Below are positions 50,590 through 60,942 of a stretch of DNA of 64,000 nt, in pieces. The translations under genes and the position numbers were made by a program. This DNA comes from Hypericum androsaemum (Eukaryota; Streptophyta; Magnoliopsida; Malpighiales; Hypericaceae): NCBI GenBank assembly GCA_963995505.1, contig OZ023186.1, positions 7,834,070 to 7,898,069 of the forward strand, given 5' to 3'. How positions within the stretch are numbered: the stretch's first letter is position 1; each line of letters opens with the position of its first letter. The notes beneath the pieces were generated by a model. It did no database searches. It saw nothing but the letters and a program-made list of their open reading frames with translations, and had not been told where the DNA came from.

Positions 50590-50861
50590 AAGGAAAGTAG
50601 CTCGATATTTGTTCGAATCCAATTCGTGAGATGGCAGTGATCCCTCTTAGAGAAGGAAAGCTTCGGGATCAAGGGTTGAAAGATGAGAATAAGTGCCACG
50701 GCACGAGATTGATGTGATGATCTTTGAATCATGCGATATGGACTCAGCCGTTAACAGCTTTTCTATATGTGTTGATCTGTTAAATCATGCACCCCCGCTT
50801 CTGCAAGCAGCATATAATCTCAGGCCCTTGATGCCAGCAGTTCTCAATCTGTTTTCCAATC
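50590..50861. other. nad6 downstream region
   Basis: Contains ORF 50693-50920 without known motif. The sequence immediately before 50862 may already belong to the nuclear-derived segment. Confidence 0.4.
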
Positions 50862-51123
50862 ATGGCAAGAATCCGCGAAATGCTATTCTTTCTTTTTTTT
50901 TCTTCTTGTGTTGTTTCTGAAAGGAACCATAGCTACACGAGGGAAAGCTATGATGCCCACTCTGCCGCAAAAAAAAGGGGGCCTCCCCCAAAAAATGCCA
51001 GTTCCACCATCAGGGCCCAGCAAGCAGAAGAATGTAGTTCCGAAGCAGCGTTTCACTCCAGAAATAGTATATGGTGGTTCAAAGCGCTTTGTTCCGTCCG
51101 GCGCGAATCCCTTCCACCACTAA
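50862..51123 (+). pseudogene. Nuclear-derived secreted-peptide gene, CLE/IDA-like, frameshifted
   Basis: ATG 50862 opens a signal-peptide-like start (MARIREMLFFLFF). A run of T at about 50887-50902 marks a probable frame slip. The downstream frame (50908-51123) then reads LKGTIATRGKAMMPTLP, a segment KMPVPPSGPSKQKN, and ends exactly with RFVPSGANPFHH before the stop. The last twelve residues fit the CLE peptide pattern (R-x-V-P-S-G-x-N-P-x-H-H at the C-terminus). The PVPPSGPSK segment also resembles the IDA/IDL peptide core. Plants make such prepropeptides from nuclear genes as extracellular signals. Its presence here points to captured nuclear DNA, as do its neighbours. The family assignment by short motifs is moderate. 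Confidence 0.5.
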
Positions 51124-51599
51124 TAGTGGAGGTGTTATTATTAATAAAATAATGTCCTGCAATAATTAAAAAATGTACGAACATAAAGAATGTAATGAGC
51201 AGACCAGCCCACTTTTATATGTGGGTTCATTTCATGATGCTTATATGAAATAATAGTTGATAAAAAAGTTGCTTAAGACTTAGTCCCATTCTTTCATCTT
51301 GTCTTTCTCGTATTGTGTAAACGAACTTCAAGTCAACATTGTGTACTCAACAGGAAGCGTCACAGCGACGGTTTGATCCACCTCCGATGTCGATCTGCAG
51401 TAATAGTTTTCGAAAGTAGTTTTCCGAGGCAGGTTCTTTTTTCACTTTGAGCTATTTTCCTCTTTCGTTGCTATGGTTTACCTGTAACATGCCAAATGTC
51501 CAACACTTAGGTGCTTTCGTCGATCATCCTATATTAAAAATGTATGACATGCGTGGATAATGAATGACTTGCATGGTATGCAATCTGAACGTCCACAGA

Positions 51600-53260
51600 G
51601 TACAAAAGGTAAGACAACAAAAGATAAATGAGCTTAGCACAACACGATATAGGATAGAAACCTAATCCTAAAAGGGGAAACCTCATCACTGAACAATCAT
51701 AGGAAGATAAGAAATGGGTTCAGACCAAGTGACAGAACTTTCTATAAGTTGGGCTACATAAAAGATCCTATTCTAAAATGGATGTAGCTTAACTAAAGCC
51801 CAATGCAGGTTGAACTCTATGGAATTGCAGCCTCACTACCCTCTTAGAGCGTTACAAGGGATTTTGGGCCTAATGACAAGAGTTTAAAGTATGGGTTAAA
51901 CCATAGGTGAAAGATAGCCTACACAAGCTAGGCCTAACACAAGGCCCCATATATTCAGCTTAGGGGTTTATGAGAGATTGATTGATGGACCTAAGCTAAA
52001 CTTATAAGATTGAACCTAAACCAAAGCCTATAGACTGAATTAGGAGAGCAGAGGTTTAATCCAAGACCAGGAAAGCAAGCTATATCGAAGCCCAATGCCA
52101 AGCAAAGCCCTAGAAGACTACAAGTGAAGAAATTGGGTTCAACTAAGCCCTTAACCCAACATGAGGTGGAGCCTTAACCCGACACAAGATGGAACCCTAT
52201 TAGGATAGTGGGCTTAGTCAGCCCAACATAGGTTGTCCACCAAAAAGGAGAAGCTCCCGTGATTGTTGGTTTATGGATATCCTACCCTAAGACGAGAGGA
52301 TTGGGCTTAGAACAAGACCCATCGGTGGATAAGATCACATCTTCATGACAAGAGGTGTACACGTTAGGCCTCACTCAAGGTAATGGGCCAAACCTAACGA
52401 GTCCAAACAATTTTGTTCTTATTGTATGAGAAAACCACAGATTGGCCTTAATATTCAAGGCCCAGAAAAGATGGGTTGAATCCATAAACCGCTCCGTGGG
52501 GTCCAATGACTCTCAGAATGGCTTAGAATTGCACACAATTGCTATAACTTGGGTGACGTCATAATCCTTATGGGCTCAAGTCGTATTGGATCCTAAGTAT
52601 CACACATCGGGCTTAATTCAAAGCCCACAACCAGCCTACAACTTGACCATGCACTTACACACCAACACGCAGCTCTCTTCGAAGGTCTCGACCAATTGGG
52701 CTTAATTCAAAGCCCTTCCCTATTTATTCTAAAGGTCCATCATAGGGCCCAGAAACACAGCCTATAAGTCAATTTTCAAGTCAATTTTCCGTCGGTGAAA
52801 AAGAGTGGGCCCAACATAGAACCCCAAGCTATCTAACAAGCACACGCAGTCACACAAGAGAGGGTAGACCCATGGGAAATTTTGAAGCTCTCTAGTGCGG
52901 CTAAGTGTCTCCTTATAACTCCGGTAAGGCTTGGGGGCAGGAAGCTCCCATTGTGCCTCTCAAGATGGGCTATTTAAGGTGGCCTACCTTGGTCATCAGC
53001 GCGGTTGCTCCCCTTGACGTATCTCATGGTCTGGAATGGGCCATGGGTACTGGTCCGTGGGGTGGAGGAAACTGGTCGCGGTCACAGCACAGCCCGAGTG
53101 GGCCAGGCGCCCGAAACTAGAATCCGCCGGGGCGAAAAAAGTGCAAGTGTGTGCAGGTCAAGCTCATTGAATTGGGTCTTTGTTTGGAAATAGCCATGGA
53201 CACATTGGAGTCTTTTCTATCCCCAGTGGAGTCGCCACTGTGGGCACCCACACTTTCATC
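51600..53260. mobile_element. Nuclear-type non-coding DNA, possibly LTR sequence
   Basis: A 1.7-kb stretch with almost no ORFs and a plus-strand purine bias. It has frequent AAGCCC, GGCCCA and GGGCTTA words, unlike the surrounding mitochondrial DNA. Near its right end, CCCCAGTGGAGTCGCCACT resembles the GAGTCGCCAC block often seen at the LTR/internal boundary region of plant LTR retrotransposons. No terminal repeats or primer binding site could be paired. It is adjacent to the peptide gene, so both may come from one nuclear insertion. Confidence 0.4.
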
Positions 53261-56200
53261 TCTCGACATCACTCTGTTGGATTCGAGTGAAGTAGAGGTA
53301 GATGAGAATAAGAAATTCTTTATCCTATTCTTATTTTTCGCTTAGACAGGAGCGATATATGCAGGTGTTGTCTTGTTCTCTTTTCACCTTTCTAACTCCT
53401 CCTGCCAAAGGTGCGATGGGTTCGGGTGGCCTAACGAGAGACGGATAGCAGGTCTTTTTCATATGAACGGGAAAGAAGAGGCTGGGCTGTTGAGTACTTA
53501 AGAGCAAAAACCAAGCTGCGATAGAAGTGTTGAGCTCGACTTTATCCTATTCTTCTTTTTCTTCGGGTTTCTTTGATCACGAAGGAAGGGATTTATCATA
53601 ACAATAGGAGACAGACAGATCAGATAGCACTAAAACAGTCAATCCAGGGTGAATCTCATTGTGCATCTACTTCCGCTCATCGAAAGTCTACCTCCGACTG
53701 AATCAATATCTCGTTTTCCTTTTGCTGCCGCGGAGAGCGATGTTCCGCCTCTTTCTTAAACAGCTCTCGCTCATGAATTTCACTGAACCTGAACCCTTCC
53801 ACCAAGAAGACAAGCGGAGCGATCAGTGTGATCAAGCGAGCTATCATGCTTTTTCTGGCTTCTGGCCTATACAGATCAGGTTGTTTTGTTTGGAGGGCGA
53901 TCAGTGGGATGGGATCCCGTTTTCTTTGTCTGTTAAGCCTGACTGCTATGGTTTTTCTTATTTTCTCGAATCCGAGTTCTTCATGCCATGAAGACCAGCC
54001 AAGCCGAACTAAAGCTCCACAACCCGTTTTTCCCGTTCAACCCTTCTCGTCCTGACTTTGCTTTCAAAGGACCTCATCCGTATCCTTCCCAGCGACCCTA
54101 CTTGTGTTGACCAGCTAAGCAGATGTGATTCTGTCTCTTCCTTTCCTATTATCACTGACATTAAGGTTGACTCTCTCTCCTTGCTCGTTTCACTCCTTTC
54201 CGTGAAGAGCACAAACGGTACCTTCTCGCAGTGAGAACGCCTTCCAGCGGTAGTCCTCCGGTAATCAAGCAAGAACAAACAATCATTCATCGGAGGGAGC
54301 GTGGATTGTTTTCAAGTCAGGCGGATAGGTGCTCCTTTCATTGATTGTCGCCCTTTGAACAGGCAGAGACAAACACACAATTCCAATGGCAGTAGGAGGA
54401 AGAGAGACTTTCGAACCCGACACATCCACTGCACGATCCTTTGGAGCCGTAGTTCCGGGATTGGATTGCAAAGGTCGCGGGAATGCTTGGAAGCTCAATT
54501 CAGTCAAAGCCCGTTGACAACGAAATGATCCATGGAGGTCTTTCTGTCCTCCCTTTGCTTGAACTGGACTTTTCCGAAAAGGTGCTTTGCACTATATGCT
54601 AGCTTACCCGGTTAAGCTCTTGGCTAAAAAAGATTCGAAGACACTCCTCAGGCTACTGAACTTCACTTTCAATAGCGTTTGCGTGAGCTATCGCTTGCTA
54701 AACTTGCACAAAGCTACTGAAGTCGCTTTGCCTTCGCTACAATTTCCTGCGAAACTTGACTGACCTGTTAGGGCCTTTCATGCTCTCCATAGACATAGAA
54801 AGAAGCACAAGCCTCACACCGGATTCAGGCTCTTTAAAAGGTCCTCTCACTTTCCTGTCCCTATAACGTCTACCAGCCAAGCCCAGCGAACCAGTCGATC
54901 CAACTTTGAAGTCGGATAAAGCTTTTTATTAACAAGTCGGGGTTCGCCTGCCGCTTTCTATCTGTCTAAGTCAGTCGAACGAAGTCGTTAAAAGGGCGTT
55001 CGGAAAGAGCACCAAGGAGGAGGAACAAGAAATCTCCGTAAGACCATTTCTAAAATCTTATCCTTCTCTCGTGGAGCTAACTAGCAGTGACCAGGACCCG
55101 TCAAGCGAACAAGCCCAGTGGAAATGCCAGTCAGGAAGGCTCTCGGAAGGTTAGGAAGGACAGGGTTTCAAACCTCCCTTCCCTTTGCTTTCAATCTGTC
55201 TTGTGCCACTCCTTCACTCAAGCCATTCTTTGAACTTACGGGCGACATTCACTCTTCTTCTCGCTTCCTAACCCTAAAAGCTCACTTCTTTTGGTGTTGC
55301 TCCACGATCTGAAAGTGGAACTACGAGAGAAATAAGCGGCGGGCTGATCTGACCTTCTTAGGATGGGACGAATGGATTGCAATCTCCCCTTATGCTGGGA
55401 AAGGTTTATTGAGCTTTCTTGCTATCCCAAGGCGCTGCTCAATTAGAGGAGCAGTCAAGTCATAAGGAACTCGCACTAACAGGGATCCCCGGCCGAAACA
55501 TATCATATCCATTGTCGGTCAATCCACAAGTTAAGGACTCGCTCGGGAAGAGGATCGATCTAATTCAACCAATTCAGCTGAAACTGAGTTGGAATGCTTT
55601 TTGAGTTCATAGGAGAAGGGAAAGTCAGCAGCTTGGGATGCACAAAGAAGGAGAGGCGTCTTTGTTTGGCGACTTTGGGTGCCTACTTTCCTTTCCGGCT
55701 TGTTGCAGAAAAGTCTATCGTCCTTGTGTCGTCAGGTGGGTACGCTGCAGCCAGTTAAAGTACTCGAATAAGCGTACTATTCCCTGGCCTCCTTCTTTCA
55801 GGGGAAAGGATGAAAAACCCCAATGTCACGGTGCCTGCCAAAGTGGTTGAAAGGTACGAAAGGATTCTTTCAGTACAGCCGTGAAAGCGTGAAAGCTTAA
55901 TCCCATCTCTTCATGTTCACAAAGCCAGTTGCAAGAATCGGAGGATAGGCAACAAAGAATATCTTTTAATGTATTCTTGGCTGACGCTTGGTCTTCAATT
56001 GTCACACTATCTTTGCTTTCGGGCGAGGGATGAAATGACTCGACTGAAGGGAGAGGGAAGCGGCGGAAGGGGACGGATGGACGGACCCACCACATACCTG
56101 TGAGCTGCGACTAAGGACTGGGTCTCTGATGATCCACGAGCCTGAAAGTCAGTCTTGGTCAGCTCCGGAACCCACCCCCGAAAAAGGTGTTAGTGTGACA

Positions 56201-59200
56201 GGTATAGCTTGAAAGGACGCGCACTTGATCTTCCTCGCTCATCTGAAAGATTTAAAACCGAACTACTTATAAGCCCCAGATGGGGCATACTAACATTATG
56301 ATTGGCTCTTTCCTGCTACAGGTATTGGATGGAGCTTTCACTAATAGAAGGGCCGCTACTTCTTCTTCAATTGCAAAACCTATTCTGTCCGTGGCTATCT
56401 CGAAAGAAATGCTTTCATATCATCAAAGGCTGCTTACTTAGCTCCGTCACTCAACTAGGAGCAGGCTACTTCTTTTCGACCTAAAGAATTTCATCCGGAA
56501 GTGACTGCACTCGCGGCCAAACTACTTTCATACCCACCTGGAAAGCATAGCTACTTGGAAGCTTTTCCCTGTCCCTTGCCGCTACGCCCCTCTTATTATC
56601 GGAGATAATCGGAGAGAGATAAGGATTCCGCACCATTCCTTGCTACGCTCTTTGAAATCTTTCAAATGGAATCTTTGTTTTCTGTTTGATTTTCCACTAA
56701 TAAACAAGACGCATGAAAGCGGTTTCCAGGCTAGGCAGAAAGACATGATGGCATGAAACTGGAATCCCAGCGGATCCTTCCTAAGACGCATAGACATTCA
56801 TATAAGAAATCCGATCCTTCTCTTTATCGTGAGACAATGAGCTCATCTCTTCTTTCTTTTTCGAGCAAAATGCAGTGGTTCCTATTCTACAAGGGTAGAA
56901 TGCCTGGTCGAAGGTAAAGTAGGTATCAGGCTCATTTTGGCTCCCAAGCGAGAACCCCAACACCCTATCCCTTTTTGGTAACATAAGAGTTTTAACTCTT
57001 TCTACGGCCTGGAAGAACATGCTCCAACTGAAGCAAATTCTGATACATTTTGGCCTGCTTTATTGGAACTTCCTACGTGATAAGGTCTGTGATACGGTAT
57101 CCCCCGCAACCAGACAACAATGGCTATACTTCTTTTTAGCTTATATCCGACCTTAACACCACTGAAAGTGAAATCTATTAAGAGAATCACTGCACTTTTA
57201 CACTTTTTTTCCCTTGGGTCATGTGCCCTTGAAGTTACCTCCTTTCAAAGACCCAGCAGTCTTCGACTACCTTGACTTTTAAGAAGAAGAAGATTCAGCC
57301 ATTGGTTTGGCTACCACTGACGTGGAGCACCGTGAAAAGGCGCCTATTGATGACTTATTTTTCCTGATCTCTTCACAACTTAAGCAAAGCGATTAACAAA
57401 GGGATTTCGGTCTTGGGGTTAAGGCTTATACGCTCGACCAAGAGTAAATGGGAGAAGCAGGTTTTGAGTTGAGGTCATGAAATGAAAGAAAAGAAGGCGC
57501 GGTTCCGTCGGGCGGCTATAGCCCTTTTGAATTTCATTCCTTCCTTTCCGGGATAGACTGTTTTCTTTAAAACTACTTAAACGGCTCGATCTACTACGAA
57601 AGAAGCTGGACAAGATCTTATCGGGGGCACGGGCCAGCTAAGGCTATCAAATAGGTAAGCGTCAGATTCCGAAACTCTTCTTCTTATGGTTGATGTGATG
57701 GAAGCGTTGGTCATCGGCTATAGCTTATAAAGTCACAAGCTGCTCAGCAAGCAATTTTTTTCCCTTTTCTTTTCTCGCCAGTGATCGAGTCTTCAGGGGC
57801 TTTCCAATGCGGAGGCAAGGCCACCCCCGGATATAGGTTTCACGCGAAATCTACTTTTCTTTGACCGATACCGATATGGATTGGATTAAGAAAAAGGCTT
57901 CCTGCGCTCGGAAGGGTGAATACTATGCCACCGTCAAAGAAACGCGGTTGTTTTCTACTCTCAGAAATGGCTTAATCGTTGGATTACCGCTCTTTAGCAG
58001 GATGCCGTAAGAAGAAGTGCCCTTTTCATGAAATGTCCTTTCGAAGGCTTTAATCCATCTGCAGCCTATTGATTCTCTGCAATCGAGGGCCATACATTTG
58101 TTCGATCAAGTTGGCCAAGTCCTGTATCGTATATAAAGAAAAGTGCGAAAAGTCAGAGCTGCATAACGGTTAGGTCAGCCTCCCATTTGATCGACGGTTT
58201 AACCTAACCCGCCGACACGCATTTCGAAAGAAAGGAATATGGTTACGACTTGGTTGGTGTTCGGTGAGCCGATCCAGCCTTTGTTTGAGCCGCTTTATGA
58301 ATGCACTAACGATCACGACGACAAAACGAATGTTGGCTGCCCTTTTATCTAAGAAAAGGATGGACAAAGGGAAAGAGTTATATTTTAAACTGTTTCGTCA
58401 ATAGCCAGGGTAGTGAGTGGGGGTAGAAAAGCAAGCTTTTCATCCTGTGAGGGAAGGTCCTTTCTTCGTTACCATACGTTACAGCCACCTGCACAGTATG
58501 GTTCGCGAGAGAAGAGCGCCGTTGAACGAAAGCGGGTGCGGCATTGTAGTACGGAATCATCTCCACCTGCATCGTCCTTATAATATGGTCTATCGGGAAA
58601 TTAGGAGAAGCTAGCTAACTACATTCGTGCTTGTCTGCCCAAACTGTGATATTCCCCCTCTTCTTGTTCCTATTAAAAAATAAATAGAACTTGACGCTCT
58701 CACTTTTTCTTTTTTGTTTGATAGGATGTCCATTTTTTTGAGTCTCGATTGATGCGTAGGGGTGCAGTAGCCCGTAGTGTTGGTTATTTGCTTGACCGGC
58801 TTAATTGACAGCCTTCGTTCCAGGGATCAGTGATCTTGAATGAACTCGACTTGGTAGCCCGTGAGTGAGGGTAGGGGCTAAAACTAACTTAATCAACTCT
58901 CCGAACCAAACAAAGGGCTCCGTCCCTACTACTGAAAAAGCCGATGAGAGGCGTATGGAGGCCGATCGACCCTTGACTGATGCTTTAATGGTCATATCAA
59001 AAGGCACAACAGTATACGAGTCCGCGCATAGGCATTTGCATGTGGAGATCCCGAACGTCAGCTCGTCATCTGATGCATATGTCTCCGTATCGGATGAACA
59101 TAAGGCAGAGGCCATACTCTTTCTCGTTTTTGGTAGACCTAAAGCTTTAAGCCAGCGCTCCGACCCAAAGAGACGCATCCATCCATACAAAAAAGAAATT

Positions 59201-60002
59201 GAAAGAGGCAAGTACACAGAGGTTGAAGCTGAGACTGAATAGTCTCAACTAAGACCGGCAGATTAGGACAAGAGAAATTTCACTCTTGATCCGATAGATA
59301 AGAGAAGAGATTCTTTCGTTTCCTTCCTTATCAGAGGAAAGCCAGCCGGTAGCGGGGCTTCTTTATCTTAATATAGATCGATCTTTCATAGTTCCCTTAG
59401 TCTATTTTTTATATATGCGTCTGACGTCTCTGATTTTTCACCTGCTATATCGGAAATTGTTAGGGATGCCTTTGAAATTCTCACTTAATAAGGAAATTTC
59501 GACAGAAACAAAGCCTCATTCAAAAGAGAGAATCTTCAGCTGACAGCAAAAGAAAAGACTGATTCTTTACTTAACTTACGCAATTTTCTTTTCTTGAATT
59601 GAAACCTATGTCAGCCTGATATGCATGCTTAGGGAAGCGGTATAATAAACTCTTACCTCGAAAACGCCTCTCTTCTTGTCCCGAAACAAAACCTGTCACG
59701 AGCAATTAGGCTTAAACGGGTATGCTGCTTTGCCATGGGTTGATTTCCTAGCGTCTGTCTACCAATCCGGATTCAATGAAATTCATGCTGCTGGCAGGAT
59801 TCCATATTCAAGAGCAGCTTTTTATCAAAAAAATTGCGAAAATAGCTTATTCTCATAGTAAAAAAAGCACCGGTTATTCCACATCACCAGTCAAGGAATG
59901 ATGGAAGGCTTGCTAACCGGAAGGCATGGCATAGTGATGCGTGACGAGAGCAGGGAATCGATGAACAGAGGCGGGCTAGTAAGAGATTAACAGATGAAGC
60001 CT
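53261..60002. other. Long spacer without recognisable gene
   Basis: Nearly 7 kb of short ORFs in all frames. The largest pair overlaps antisense at 58801-59242 (138 codons minus, 125 codons plus), with no known motif on either strand. A 23-bp string at 58543-58565 equals part of the rbcL relic. Otherwise nothing is assigned. Confidence 0.5.
58543..58565 (+). repeat. 23-bp string identical to rbcL relic 29552-29574
   Basis: The string (ATTGTAGTACGG then AATCATCTCCA) matches part of rbcL read on the same strand. Flanks differ. It is a micro-fragment copied between the two places or from plastid DNA. Confidence 0.7.
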
Positions 60003-60050
60003 ACGGAGCGAGCGGAGCAAAGCAAAGCGGACTTGAACATTGCGGTAAGG
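60003..60050. repeat. Two short repeats beyond the mttB stop
   Basis: 60003-60023 is the reverse complement of 39835-39855 (21 bp, exact). 60025-60050 matches 11931-11956 (26 bp, one mismatch). The two strings are adjacent here, so this spot joins two separately dispersed repeats. Confidence 0.75.
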
Positions 60051-60135
60051 AGTCTTCTGTGTGTTATAATCTTTACGGGGATGAATCGCATATGTTGGTT
60101 GAGAATTGCTCGAGAATGAATTGATAGTGACTTTG

Positions 60136-60942
60136 TCAGGTTTGCGGGGGGCTATTCTTCTTTTTTGTCGATCGAGCCCTCATTCCTTTGGTCCAGCCCT
60201 CTTCACGAACTTGTACAATCGATGCCACAAAGATAGAGAACTCTATTATCAAAGAAATAAGGAAACGGGCGACGATTTGGCACCAGATATCCGGAGGTGT
60301 GAAAATAGCAGCTGTGAGAAGCAGAAAAACCATCAAAAAATGGCGATTGTTCGTGGAGGTTTCCACAGAAAGACCCCTCGGTTCTGGCAAACGGATCACA
60401 ATTACAGGTACCTGGGAGCATACCGATGGAATGAACGAAATACGAACAGTTAACATAATATAGTCATAGATCGTAGGTTGTAACTTGATCATGAGCGAAT
60501 TTGTTGATGTTGCACCCACGAAGTATGGAAAGTGCCAAACATTGGGAACTACCAGGGTAGGAGTTAGGAACAGGAACAAGGAGAAGCGAAAACCACTTAA
60601 ATGGAGGAATCTATTGTATTTCGTCCTTTGTTCCCCATAGCAACTGGGGATCAAAAAGCACCAAATTTGATGACTTATTAAAGGAAAGACGAAGTAAGAG
60701 CATGCTATTGAAGACGTTGCAATATATGTCGGGGAGGCCTCCGTTGATTGTGTACAAACAAAATACGAGTCCAAACGAAGGGTAAGAAAGGTTGACGCTA
60801 ATGGAGATATTAACTCTTTCGGGAACCAGTAACGCGTAAACCATGTCAAACCAAGACCGATCACTATCCGAATGGAACGGATTCGAACTTCTCCGAAAAT
60901 AGTTTCCGGTGCGAAATGAAATTCATAGGATAGTTGAGTAAT
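60136..60942 (-). CDS. mttB: Sec-independent (Tat-type) translocase TatC homologue MttB
   Basis: An inner-membrane protein of the TatC family. The minus-strand frame is open from 60942 to the stop at 60136. The segment FAPETIFGEVRIRSIRIVIG lies before the first in-frame ATG (60864, MIGLGLTWFTRYWF) and belongs to the family. The true start is therefore upstream and is not ATG, as in many plants where mttB lacks a standard start. Visible parts are ISPLASTFLTLRLDSYFVCT, SYFVFPLISHQIWCFLIPSC and LLTAAIFTPPDIWCQIVARF, with about six membrane helices. The C-terminus ends KKKNSPPQT. No frameshift is seen. Codons giving Ser, Pro or Arg in membrane helices (for example FTPPDIW) are likely editing sites. 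From 60864 it would be 242 residues; with the upstream part about 268. Confidence 0.93.
   Translation of the reverse strand: MTQLSYEFHFAPETIFGEVRIRSIRIVIGLGLTWFTRYWFPKELISPLASTFLTLRLDSYFVCTQSTEASPTYIATSSIACSYFVFPLISHQIWCFLIPSCYGEQRTKYNRFLHLSGFRFSLFLFLTPTLVVPNVWHFPYFVGATSTNSLMIKLQPTIYDYIMLTVRISFIPSVCSQVPVIVIRLPEPRGLSVETSTNNRHFLMVFLLLTAAIFTPPDIWCQIVARFLISLIIEFSIFVASIVQVREEGWTKGMRARSTKKKNSPPQT

Noticed and set aside
58801..59242. Two overlapping antisense ORFs of 138 and 125 codons
   Set aside because: Neither has a recognisable motif, membrane pattern or family start; mutual overlap suggests a chance open region.
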